This document shows, piece by piece, positions 1-8,846 of a stretch of DNA of 24,722 nt. Under the pieces are notes generated by a model. It worked only from the letters and a program-made list of their open reading frames with translations. It did not search any database and had not been told where the DNA came from. The stretch covers positions 1 to 24,722 of the forward strand of contig RPFO01001652.1 of assembly GCA_009746045.1 (NCBI GenBank), given 5' to 3'. How positions within the stretch are numbered: position 1 is the first letter of the stretch; the number at the start of each line of letters is the position of its first letter. The translations under genes and the position numbers were made by a program. This DNA is from Mesostigma viride. Taxonomy: Eukaryota > Streptophyta > Mesostigmatophyceae > Mesostigmatales > Mesostigmataceae.

Positions 1-958
1 TTGCCAGTCTTTTGTAGCTTGTTATAATGCATTGCTGTGTTGCACATGTCATAGATGCGCTGTCTACGCGCGCGTAACCCACACACGTATATGAGCGTGG
101 TGCCATGTGCAAAACTCAATTCTGAGTGGCCCCCCTGGTATGGGGATGCTCTGAACTACCTAATAAAATTATCCAACCTTGACATTGGTGTTTACAACCC
201 TCCCCTGAAAAAAAGGGGGGGTTCCATGGTGTGATGCATGAAATGTTCGTCTTTTGTCCAACTTTGACTGAGAATATCATGCAACCCACTTACGGGACTC
301 AAGATATTATTGCATATTCTGAAAGCCCTTGAAGTATAGATATTCCTGGCATCTTGGTTGAGGGTATTTGGAGTAGCGGTCTGGGAGTTATGATTTTTTT
401 CATTTTAGGGGGTTTGAAAGTGCCAAAAATGGCTCTACGGACTATGGGTTAACATGGCATAATGAGCAATCCTATTGACCCCATGACTAATGGTGAAGTT
501 AATAAAGTTACATCGTGGCACGTCACTATAGCATCAAGTTGCATCATTGTGCATAAAGTAGTTTAGCACTGAGTTGGCATGCCAACACCAGGTACACTAA
601 ATAAATTAAAACCAGAATTGATAAACAACCCAGTATCCAAATACAGTATCCATATATATGCAGGTCGTACTACAGGTACAGCCACGGCTGCCACGCGGCT
701 TCTGCAGCGATCACGCTCTTTCTCCTAGACAATTGCTCTACTGGTCCCTACAGGTCGGTCGACTTGGACCATGATGCGTCAAGAACAGTTAATTGACCGA
801 CTTAAACAAGATGTTTGTCTACATGCAGCTGTCTGCACCTAACTAACGCGAAACCGCGTGCTACCAAATATAGGGGCAAATGCATGAGTAACACATGTCA
901 ACGCACAACCGGTGGAAATCACGCGATACCAACCGCGGCAACAGTGGTGTGAACATAG
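1..958. other. no gene recognised
   Basis: This stretch is AT-richer than the rest of the left end and holds no open frame with protein-like content on either strand. The only structure I see is a short imperfect hairpin near 196-223, with a C-rich arm, an A-rich loop and a G7 arm, and a small direct repeat (cagtatcca) near 630-650. It could be the end of an older transposable element or plain intergenic DNA; the sequence does not decide. Confidence 0.5.
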
Positions 959-1430
959 CGGGCACTGACATGCAAAAAAGCACCAGCAGCGGCATCAGTA
1001 GCAAATTGTAGTAGCGGAACAATAGCCACTACATCAATGCAACAACACATCAGCCCAGCAACACAGCAGCAGCATGACCGTAGCACAGCAGCAGCACAAC
1101 TGTAGCACATCAACACGGCCGCATAGCAGGAGCACAAGTCAGCGCAGCAGCAACTTAGTATGCCGATTCCTGAATTTCCTATCAGTGGACTATAGTCCAT
1201 TGATAGGAAATTCACTAATAGGCAGTACTAGCTCAGCAGCACGGCAGCAATGCAGCAGTGCATCAACACAGCAGCACGACAGCAATACATCAGCGGCACG
1301 GCAGCAATGCAGCAACACATCAGCACAATAGCACAGCAGCAGCACGGCAGCAATGCAGCAGCAGTAGCATGGCAGCACAGCAGCAGCAGCAGCACATGAG
1401 CAGCTCAATGACAACAACGCTGCTTGCGCT
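959..1430. repeat. irregular CAG/CA-rich minisatellite
   Basis: The plus strand is built from CAG, CAA and CAC triplets with a loosely recurring 17-19-bp motif of the form cagcagcacggcagcaatg, seen several times between 1216 and 1370. The tract opens frames in several registers (Q/S/H-rich forward, cysteine/alanine/leucine-rich reverse), so its ORFs are compositional. It lies just beyond the stop codon of the minus-strand gene at 1431. A 44-bp palindrome interrupts it near 1171-1214. Confidence 0.7.
1171..1214. repeat. 44-bp near-perfect palindrome
   Basis: The left arm 1171-1192 (tgaatttcctatcagtgg then acta) and the right arm 1193-1214 are reverse complements at 21 of 22 positions with no spacer. 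Similarity decays outward on both sides (agtatgcc on the left against agtactgcc read back from the right), so an older, longer inverted repeat of about 75 bp is likely. Flanking DNA on both sides is the CAG-rich minisatellite, so the palindrome looks inserted. Possible origins are a foldback or MITE remnant or a hairpin-forming insertion. Confidence 0.85.
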
Positions 1431-2648
1431 TCAGCAGTCGTCGTCGTCGTCATCGTCATCGGCAAGGATGAGCGCTCGCTTCCGACGCCGGGAGGCGCCT
1501 GCGTTGTTGTTCTCCGCCACAACGTCGCTGGGTGGAACCATCTCGCGCAATCGAGCCTCGGCCAGGGTGATATCCGGCGCTTGCAACGCAGGGACGACCA
1601 CACCGGGGCACCCGCAGATCTGTGCCTCCAGCTCGTGGAGAGGCACGCAAGAAACCGCGTCCTCCTCCCAACGGGCACCCCAGTACATGGCTACCATGTC
1701 GTTTTGCGTGTCGACAACAGCGACACGACCATGGTACCTGCCGTCCCGGCTTTCGGTGCGACCGTCCGCGGATGTCACACGCTCCGACGCCCAATGACAC
1801 ACGACTTGCCCTACGAGGTTGCGGCTGCCACTCTTGACCTGCAGCGTTACGCCTTCCCAGCATGCCTTCGCCATGCCGACGATGCCCTTCGAGCATTCAG
1901 CATCTTGCCACTTCACGACCGGGTGTTCCGCGTCATAGGGCACCTCCTTCAGCGCCTTTAGGCACTCCTTGGTGAGCTTTTTGTTCGCACCCAAGGAGAC
2001 TCCATGGGGCGGCTGACCTCGCTTGCCCACCACTTGTGTCAAGACGAGGTCTGAGGCGGTGATGATCACCGTGTGCGCCGCAGTGGTTGGCGGATGGGGC
2101 CATTGCGCAATGTCTGTATTCCACGGGTGCCACGTGTCATGCAAATGCTTAGCGCGGTATACAAAGAGCTCAATAGAAGGTTGGCCGCCATCCTCCTTCG
2201 CAACCACCTCCTTGATGATGCCAACGAGGACTGGAGTCCACGTGAGCTTCGAGTTGCAGAGAATACCAGCTGAAGGGTGCCAGTATAGAACAGCGGAGCC
2301 TTTCTCAACGCCTTGCATGCGCTTCAAGTAAGCGACCTTGGCTGCCATGGCCCTGTCTTCTGCCGCCCATTCCTGCTGTGTGTGGCCATCATGACGAACT
2401 CGGTCTACCAGCGGGGTGACGCGCACCGCCTCTGCGTCGACCAACGCCATGAAGTGCTCTTCTTGCGTCGGTGGTGGTTCAGGCGCTGCATCGTGCTCAC
2501 GCAGGGCGGAGATGTCCGCGCGAGATGGCCACGGCAAAGGGCGCCACTCCTCAGGCACCTCCTCAGGGGCATGTGGGACTTGACTTGCGAAAAAAGGCCT
2601 TGTTTGGCTTGATGGTGTCGGGCGGAAAGTACCACTGCCAGATGCCAT
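1431..2648 (-). CDS. hypothetical protein, larger C-terminal part
   Basis: This 405-codon minus-strand frame starts at an ATG in a ccatgg-like context (2648) and stops with TGA at 1431. It has mixed composition with ordered-looking stretches. A segment near residues 110-200 is rich in W and hydrophobics (LYWHPSAGIL, LFVYRAKHLHDTWHPWNTDI). A segment near 300-345 (GRYHGRVAVVDTQNDMVAMYW) resembles a small Tudor/SH3-like barrel, which is inference only. The C-terminus is a basic patch (SRRRKRAL) followed by eight aspartates encoded by a GTC/ATC run, then cysteine. I do not recognise the family. The frame to its 5' side continues a conserved-looking protein in another register (next entry), so the true product probably starts upstream and this ATG may be internal. 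Confidence 0.55.
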   Translation of the reverse strand: MASGSGTFRPTPSSQTRPFFASQVPHAPEEVPEEWRPLPWPSRADISALREHDAAPEPPPTQEEHFMALVDAEAVRVTPLVDRVRHDGHTQQEWAAEDRAMAAKVAYLKRMQGVEKGSAVLYWHPSAGILCNSKLTWTPVLVGIIKEVVAKEDGGQPSIELFVYRAKHLHDTWHPWNTDIAQWPHPPTTAAHTVIITASDLVLTQVVGKRGQPPHGVSLGANKKLTKECLKALKEVPYDAEHPVVKWQDAECSKGIVGMAKACWEGVTLQVKSGSRNLVGQVVCHWASERVTSADGRTESRDGRYHGRVAVVDTQNDMVAMYWGARWEEDAVSCVPLHELEAQICGCPGVVVPALQAPDITLAEARLREMVPPSDVVAENNNAGASRRRKRALILADDDDDDDDC

Positions 2649-2961
2649 GGGGCAACTTCTCGACCCTTGTTTTGATCGACTCCAGCTCCTTCCCCAGAAA
2701 CTCCATGTTCAATGGTGCGAAGGCTGGGGTGTCCTGCAACATCGGAATGCGGTCTGGATCCACAAGTCGGACGCCAAACAGCGGCCGCCCCTCCGCATCA
2801 AACCTGTATGGCTGTGTCATCGCCTTCCCGCACCGTGGCGCGCCTTCCTGTCGAGTCCCCGCGGGCTGCCACGGCGTCTTTTGGGACTCCGTGGTCCGGT
2901 AGGACAACCAGGTCTCTGTGTTGCCCTGTACCTGGAAGAAGACGGCGTGGTGCACCTTCAT
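2563..2961 (-). CDS. hypothetical protein, N-terminal part in the other frame
   Basis: From an ATG at 2961 (MKVHHAVFFQVQG) a minus-strand frame runs to a stop at 2563 and overlaps the 405-codon frame. Its first ~120 residues have normal composition (for example RFDAEGRPLFGVRLVDPDR and LPHGIWQWYFPPDTIK), and protein-like content then passes to the other register. The switch falls at a run of six T (minus strand, about 2588-2597). With five T the two frames would be continuous, giving a product near 500 residues. Explanations are an assembly or sequencing indel, a real inactivating mutation, or a +1 recoding site. The frame is also open upstream through the GC-rich repeat as R/G/A-rich sequence, which I regard as compositional. 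Confidence 0.45.
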   Translation of the reverse strand: MKVHHAVFFQVQGNTETWLSYRTTESQKTPWQPAGTRQEGAPRCGKAMTQPYRFDAEGRPLFGVRLVDPDRIPMLQDTPAFAPLNMEFLGKELESIKTRVEKLPHGIWQWYFPPDTIKPNKAFFRKSSPTCP

Positions 2962-2984
2962 TGAGCGACCGCGTTTTTCAGGCA

Positions 2985-3990
2985 CCGGCTGTGCCGCTCC
3001 GCCGCTCCGCCGCTCCGCTGCCCGCCGGCTGCGCCGCCGGCCCGCCGCGCGCCGGCTGCCCCGCCCCGTAGCCCGTCGACAGGCTGCCCCGCCCCGCCGC
3101 ATGCCAGCTGCGCCGGCCCGCCGCCCACGCGCGCCGGCAGCGCCGTTGGCCCCCCGCGCGCCGACGGCCCTGCCCCGCCGCCCGTTGACAGCCCCGCCCC
3201 GCCGCATGCCAGCTGCGCCGGCCCGCCGCCCATGCGCGCCGGCAGCGCCGCTGGCCCCCGCGCGCCGACGGCCCTGCCCCGCCGCCCGTCGACTGCCCCG
3301 CCCCGCCGCCCGTCGACAGCCCTGCCCCGCCGCATGCAGGCTGCGCCGCCGCTGCCACCTCGCTGCGCGCTGGCTGCGCCACCTCGCCGCCCGCCGACGG
3401 CGCCGCCCCGCCGCGCACCGGCTGCCCCGCCCCGCCGCCTGTCGACTGCCCCGCCCCGCCGCATGCCAGCTGCGCCGGCCCGCCGCCCACGCGCGCCGGC
3501 AGCGCCGCTGGCCCCCGCGCGCTGACGGCCCTGCCCCGCCGCCCGTCGACTGCCCCGCCCCGCCGCCCGTCGACAGCCCCGACCCACCGCATGCCAGGTG
3601 CGCCGGCCCGCCGCCCGCGCGCGCCGGCAGCGCCGCTGGCCCCCCGCGCGCCGACGGCCCTGCCCCGCCGCCCGTCGACAGCCCTGCCCCGCCGCCCGTC
3701 GACAGCCCTGCCCCGCCGCCCGTCGACAGCCCCGCCCCGCCGCATGCCAGCTGCGCCGGCCCGCCGCCCACGCGCGCCGGCAGCGCCGCTGGCCCTGCCC
3801 CGCCGCCCGTCGACTGCCCCGCCCCGCCGCCCGTCGACAGCCCTGCCCCGCCGCATGCCAGGTGCGCCGGCCCGCCGCCCGCGCGCACCGGCAGCGCCGC
3901 TGGCCCCCGCGCGCCGACGGCCCTGCCCCGCCGCCCGTCGACAGCCCCGCCCCGCCGCATGCCAGCTGCGCCGGCCGGCCGCCCATGCGC
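2985..3990. repeat. GC-rich higher-order minisatellite
   Basis: About 1 kb is made of G and C with recurring blocks: a 24-27-bp core (ccgcccgtcgacagccc), a gcatgccagctgcgccggcc block and a gcgccggcagcgccgctggc block. The last recurs near 3133, 3236, 3493, 3619, 3776 and 3889, so the higher-order spacing varies from about 103 to 257 bp because core copies are gained or lost. Stops are absent in most frames of both strands, producing overlapping P/A/R-rich and G/A/R-rich ORFs that are not evidence of coding. It lies directly upstream of the minus-strand hypothetical gene and could be its 5' region or a low-complexity N-terminal extension. Confidence 0.85.
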
Positions 3991-5090
3991 GCCATGCGCT
4001 TCGCAGGTCCATTGGGATCATGAGGCCTGCGCAAAATCTCACCTCGGAGGCCCGTGCTACTTCTAGTAAGATGCTTGCATTTTCAATGCGTCACCTATAT
4101 GCAGGCATAGAGGGTGGTACATGGCGCTAGACTCATCAGGGGATAGGAGCCATGCCCTCAGCAATTACTCACCTCCTGGCCCTTGCTGTTGCGGTCTCGG
4201 ATGAAGATGATGGTCTACACGCCGCCGCATGCAAACAAGGAATGAGAGACAAAGCCGTGCGAGGCCAATATGGGCACAGTGAGAGAAACAAGTCGACGCG
4301 AATCTACATCACGAGTGTCAGCGAAGGGGACCCATGGGAGAAGTCTCCCTCCCATGGTATCATTCACGGACACACGCAGCGGCCATGGGAACAGCCAAAA
4401 CAGCAGGTTCACACACGCAAGGGCAACGACCTGCAGTGCCTGACCAGCATGTCGGTCAGTTGTGATTGGCAAGGCAGAGCCACACACACCAGGTACACGC
4501 TGCATGGGCAGGGAAGACGCTCTTACATGAGAAAAAGCGAGGAAACGTGCGCGAGAAGGATATTAAGAGCGATCCGCCTAGAAGGATGCTACAATAGCAT
4601 CATATATTCAAGAATTAGCAAAGAAAGATGTAGAAAAGAGACAAAAGAAAGAAATACGAGAGAAAGCAAAGACAGGGAGCTGCCAAACCGGGCAGACAAA
4701 AGGTTACGAGCGGCAAGAGTTGTGAACGCTGCACTTGATTGCTTTCTCTGACTTGTCAACTGCGAAGAGTGACTGACTTACCTCTCTGGAAATGGTATGC
4801 TCAGCATCCCATGGTAATGAAATGGTGAGCTATGCTGTCAGACATGCCTATATAACATAGCTACCCTAGGGTCCTAATACAAAACTAGAAATCAAACCAT
4901 ACCGTGAGTTTCCCGGCTCGCACGGCCTCCTCCCTTTGTGCCAACGCCTGCAAACACAACGGGCCGTGGAGGAGGGTGGAAAGGTGGGCAAGTGTGGAGG
5001 AGTTTGGGGGGGACCGGGTTGAGCAGCGGTGGGGGAAAGATGTGCCGGTCATGATGTTGTCAACTACAGCTGTTGTATCGTGATTCACCT
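3991..5090. other. no convincing gene
   Basis: One plus-strand frame of 199 codons (4152-4751) starts at an ATG, but its translation shows no domain, a shifting composition and a purine-driven K/R/E-rich tail from AAGAAAGA-type DNA. I do not call it. The rest contains G-rich stretches near 4960-5040 and no tRNA or repeat that I can define. Confidence 0.45.
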
Positions 5091-5392
5091 TCAATAAGTC
5101 TACTGTTCTACATCCGGTGGTGGATGGACACAAGCAATAAAGGCCCCGCCCACAACTCAGATTTCTTTAGAAAATCTACTGATCTACATTCGATGGCGCC
5201 TTCACAGAAGCAGGAAACTCCGCCCACCGGTCAAATGTTACGCCCAACAAAGCCCCAACTTTCTTCAAGAAGTATACTGTTTAACATCCGGTAGTGCTTG
5301 GACAGAAGCAATATGTAAAGCCCGCCCACGAATCGGATTTCTTTACGAAAAACCTGTTTTACATTCGATGGGGTCTTGACAGATTCAAGCAG
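5091..5392. repeat. degenerate ~80-bp tandem repeat, about four copies
   Basis: Four related units begin near 5096, 5171, 5270 and 5347. Each opens with an A-rich stretch and a variant of tctactgttctacatccggtgg, and most continue with a gacagaagcaat-like stretch, a ccgcccac block and gatttcttta. Spacing is about 75, 99 and 77 bp. Divergence between copies is high, so the array is old. It borders the 8-bp array that follows. Confidence 0.6.
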
Positions 5393-5454
5393 CAATACTC
5401 GTTTCTACCTGCGTGCGACTGCAGCGGCCGAGTGCTGCAACTTGCCTTCACGTC

Positions 5455-6490
5455 CCAGTCTTCACGTGACAGTCCTGGTCTTCACGTCTTCACGTCTTCA
5501 CGTCTTCACGTCTTCACGTCTTCACGTCTTCACGTCTTCACGTCTTCACGTCTTCACGTCTTCACGACTTCACCTGAACTTGCGGCGTATCGTATCTTTG
5601 ATACCTTGCTGCACGTCTTCACGTCTTCACGTCTTCACCGCGTCTTCACCTGTCTTCACCACGTCTTCACGTCTTCGCGTCTTCACGTCTTCACGGCTTC
5701 ACCTGAACACCTGAACTTCACCTGAACTTGCCGTATCGTGTCTTCACGTCTTCACGTCTTCACGTCTTCACGTCTTCACGTCTTCACCGCGTCTTCACCT
5801 GTCTTCACCACGTCTTCACGGCTTCACGGCTTCACGGCTTCACGGCTTCACCTGAACACCTGAACTTCACCTGAACTTGCCGTATCGTGTCTTCACGTCT
5901 TCACGTCTTCACGTCTTCACGTCTTCACGTCTTCACCGCGTCTTCACCTGTCTTCACCACGTCTTCACGGCTTCACGGCTTCACGGCTTCACGGCTTCAC
6001 CTGAACACCTGAACTTCACCTGAACTTGCCGTATCGTGTCTTCACGTCTTCACGTCTTCACGTCTTCACGTCTTCACGTCTTCACCGCGTCTTCACCTGT
6101 CTTCACCACGTCTTCACGTCTTCGCGTCTTCACGTCTTCACGGCTTCACCTGAACACCTGAACTTCACCTGAACTTGCCGTATCGTGTCTTCACGTCTTC
6201 ACGTCTTCACGTCTTCACGTCTTCACCGCGTCTTCACCTGTCTTCACCACGTCTTCACGTCTTCGCGTCTTCACGTCTTCACGGCTTCACCTGAACACCT
6301 GAACTTCACCTGAACTTGCCGTATCGTGTCTTCACGTCTTCACGTCTTCACGTCTTCACGTCTTCACGTCTTCACCGCGTCTTCACCTGTCTTCACCACG
6401 TCTTCACGGCTTCACCTGAACACCTGAACTTTGCGTATCGTATCTTTCATACATTGCATCATTTGCATGCCTTGGAGCTGCACGTCTTCA
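5455..6490. repeat. CTTCACGT array with 149-bp higher-order unit
   Basis: The base unit is the octamer cttcacgt, in pure runs of up to about ten copies, with variants cttcaccg, cttcacct, cttcacgg and cttcgcgt. A higher-order unit contains a cctgaacacctgaacttcac block and the marker ccgtatcgtg, which recurs at 5731, 5880, 6029, 6178 and 6319, giving spacings of 149, 149, 149 and 141 bp. Both ends carry a divergent marker, gcgtatcgtatcttt followed by gatac on the left (about 5583) and catac on the right (about 6430), as if they bounded the expansion. ORFs here (VFTSSRLH repeats) follow from the period and are not genes. Confidence 0.95.
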
Positions 6491-6596
6491 AGGAGTGTCA
6501 CCCAGTTCCCGCTTGATTCAAATGCACTTCGCGCTTGAATTCGTGACTTCGCCCCGCTCAAGGTGGAAAGAATGATGGGCACTAGCCACGGGAACT

Positions 6597-6944
6597 ATGC
6601 CCGATGCTGATAGCCGAAGCGATGACATGGACGAATTGATTGATTTGTGTTATGCCGGGGACGATTGTAGAAAATGGGTGCTAGGAAAGAAATCTGGTGC
6701 CATGAAAGTAGATTTTTTGGCCGGTGCAAACCACCAATGCGCCGGCCGATGTGGCAAGGTCCTGCACGGCAGCCAGAGCGCACCCAGCCAGAGCGTACCC
6801 AGCCGCTGCCGCCGCCGACCCCCGTACTGGTGGGCGTGGAACAGACGATGAGAGAGATGCAACGAGCTATGGAGAACCAAAGCAAGAAGGTTGAAGAGCT
6901 TGGTTTGCAGCTGCGTCAAGAGGTGCAGAAACAAGTGGTCCAGC

Positions 6945-6983
<39 letters not shown>

Positions 6984-7032
6984 TGCAGCAGCAACTGCAG
7001 CAGCAACTGCAGCAGCAACTGCAGCAACAACT

Positions 7033-7092
<60 letters not shown>

Positions 7093-7224
7093 CTTCAGTT
7101 CCCGCAGGCAGCGTCGGCAATGTCGCAGTTTCCACAGGCATTGTCGGCACTGCAGCAGTTTTCGCAGGGACCGTCGGCAGCAGAGCAGTTCCCGCAGGGA
7201 TCATCGGTGGTGCAGCAGTTCTTT
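6597..7224 (+). CDS. polyQ/coiled-coil protein fragment, frame unsettled
   Basis: Protein-like content runs through this interval but changes frame twice. From ATG 6597 the first frame gives about 55 plausible residues (MPDADSRSDDMDELIDLCYA and on). A second frame then carries PERTQPERTQPLPPP and a clear heptad coiled coil (VEQTMREMQRAMENQSKKVE, then EELGLQLRQEVQKQ) that leads into polyglutamine from a CAG tract. After the tract a third frame has a repeated Q-F-P-Q motif (LQFPQAAS, MSQFPQAL, EQFPQGSS) and ends at a consensus splice donor, TTT|GTGAGT, at 7225. CAG-tract length change or missed short introns could explain the shifts. No family is recognised. Nuclear or scaffold roles are common for Q-rich coiled-coil proteins, but nothing here shows one. 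Confidence 0.35.
6950..7090 (+). repeat. CAG microsatellite (polyQ-encoding)
   Basis: The tract is almost pure CAG with regularly placed CAA and CTG interruptions (aactgcagcag repeated about five times near 6980-7035), then a pure CAG run of about 18 units to 7090. It is read as glutamine in the frame of the coiled coil upstream. The frame that looks coding downstream would read it as alanine, so a one-base length difference inside or beside the tract is likely. Confidence 0.9.
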
Positions 7225-7300
7225 GTGAGTCATTCGTGTAGTGTTGAGTGGGTGGGGTGGGTGTGTGTGTGGGGGGGGGGGTGTAGGGGGGATTTGACTG

Positions 7301-8642
7301 TGTGACTGCGTGGCTGCTTGGCTGGAAAGGAGGGTGCGTGGCTGTGTGGCTGCGTGGCTGCGCTGCTGCGTGGCTGCGTGGCTGCTTGGCTGGAAAGGAG
7401 GGTGCGTGGCTGTGTGGCTGCGTGGCTGCGCTGCTGCGTGGCTGCGTGGCTGCGCTGCTGCGTGGCTGCGTGGCTGCGTGGCTGCGTGGCTGCGTGGCTG
7501 CGTGGCTGCGTGGCTGCGTGGCTGCGTGGCTGCGTGGCTGCGTGGCTGCTTGGCTGGAAAGGAGGGTGCGTGGCTGTGTGGCTGCGTGGCTGCGCTGCTG
7601 CGTGGCTGCGTGGCTGCGTGGCTGCTTGGCTGGAAAGGAGGGTGCGTGGCTGTGTGGCTGCGTGGCTGCGCTGCTGCGTGGCTGCGTGGCTGCGTGGCTG
7701 CGTGGCTGCGTGGCTGCGTGGCTGGAAAGGAGGGTGCGTGGCTGTGTGGCTGCGTGGCTGCGCTGCTGCGTGGCTGCGTGGCTGCGTGGCTGCGTGGCTG
7801 CGCTGCTGCGTGGCTGCGTGGCTGCGTGGCTGCGTGGCTGTGTGGCTGCGTGGCTGCGCTGCTGCGTGGCTGCGTGGCTGCGTGGCTGCGTGGCTGCGTG
7901 GCTGCTTGGCTGGAAAGGAGGGTGCGTGGCTGTGTGGCTGCGTGGCTGTGCTGCTGCGTGGCTGCGTGGCTGCGTGGCTGCGTGGCTGCGTGGCTGCGTG
8001 GCTGGAAAGGAGGGTGCGTGGCTGTGTGGCTGCGTGGCTGCGCTGCTGCGTGGCTGCGCTGCTGCGTGGCTGCGTGGCTGCGTGGCTGCGTGGCTGCGCT
8101 GCTGCGTGGCTGCGTGGCTGCGTGGCTGTGTGGCTGCGTGGCTGCGCTGCTGCGTGGCTGCGTGGCTGCGTGGCTGCGTGGCTGCTTGGCTGGAAAGGAG
8201 GGTGCGTGGCTGTGTGGCTGCGTGGCTGCGCTGCTGCGTGGCTGCGTGGCTGCGTGGCTGGAAAGGAGGGTGCGTGGCTGTGTGGCTGCGTGGCTGCGCT
8301 GCTGCGTGGCTGCGTGGCTGCGTGGCTGCGTGGCTGCTTGGCTGGAAAGGAGGGTGCGTGGCTGTGTGGCTGCGTAGCTGCGCTGCTGCGTGGCTGCGTG
8401 GCTGCGTGGCTGCGTGGCTGCGTGGCTGCGTGGCTGCGTGGCTGCGTGGCTGGAAAGGAGGGTGCGTGGCTGTGTGGCTGCGTGGCTGCGCTGCTGCGTG
8501 GCTGCGTGGCTGCGTGGCTGCGTGGCTGGCTGGGGGGGGGGGGGGGTGCCGGGTGCGTGGATGCGTGGATGTGTGGCTGGGTGGGTGCGTCACTGCGTGG
8601 CTGGCTGGCTCTGTGGCTGCGTGGGCGGCTGGATGGCCGGGT
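7301..8642. repeat. GCTGCGTG octamer array with higher-order units
   Basis: About 1.3 kb is built on the octamer gctgcgtg with variants gctgcgct, gctgtgtg and gctgcttg. A distinctive block, ggctggaaaggagggtgcg followed by tggctgtgtgg, recurs about eleven times (first near 7321, last near 8450), at spacings that vary with octamer number. G homopolymers lie at both borders (about 7271-7281 and 8533-8546). Because the period is 8, every forward frame reads the same octapeptide series (AAWLRGCV) and the reverse reads AATQPRSH-like, so the 350-650-codon ORFs are artefacts. Candidate splice sites flank the array (GTGAGT at 7225, ATGCAG at 8721-8726), so it may be intronic. Confidence 0.95.
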
Positions 8643-8726
8643 CAGCGTGGCTGCGTGTTCAATGGGATGCTAATATGTTGTTGCCTTTGGATGCCACAGT
8701 TCATGGATTCTTTTGTTCACATGCAG

Positions 8727-8846
8727 GTGCTGCCGTCTTCCCCATCGACGTCGTCAAGACCGATGTCGCCAAGAAGGATGATGCAATCACTCTCGGCCAT
8801 GTTTAACTCATGTGGGCCTTCATGGCCATACGGGAAATATTATTGA
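8727..8846 (+). CDS. possible terminal exon of the polyQ gene
   Basis: After a pyrimidine-containing acceptor (ttcttttgttcacatgcag) the phase-0 continuation of the upstream Q-rich frame gives an S/P/M-rich tail (VLPSSPSTSSRPMSPRRM and on) and stops at 8844-8846. That composition fits the Q/S/P-rich exon ending at 7224. A second register of the same DNA also reads plausibly (FPIDVVKTDVAKKDDAITLG) and stops near 8806, so the phase is not certain. TGTAA, the usual polyadenylation motif of volvocine green algae, occurs near 8957 and 9004. Confidence 0.25.
   Translation: MLPSSPSTSSRPMSPRRMMQSLSAMFNSCGPSWPYGKYY

Noticed and set aside
2918-4066. Overlapping P/A/R-rich and G/A/R-rich ORFs in the GC repeat
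   Set aside because: Open on both strands in several frames because stop codons are absent from GC-only repeats; no protein evidence.
4152-4751. 199-codon forward ORF
   Set aside because: No domain; composition changes with local purine content; no supporting splice or 3' signals.
5294-6516. VFTSSRLH-type ORFs in the CTTCACGT array
   Set aside because: Products of the tandem repeat, with no start context or domain.
6650-8593. Long reverse ORF (647 codons) and three forward ORFs of 350-514 codons across 7302-8846
   Set aside because: They arise because an 8-bp period reads as the same octapeptide in every frame; composition is AAWLRGCV or ATQPRSHA throughout with no domain.
5455-8642. CRISPR-like arrays
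   Set aside because: Repeats are contiguous octamers without unique spacers, and the context is eukaryotic with no cas genes.
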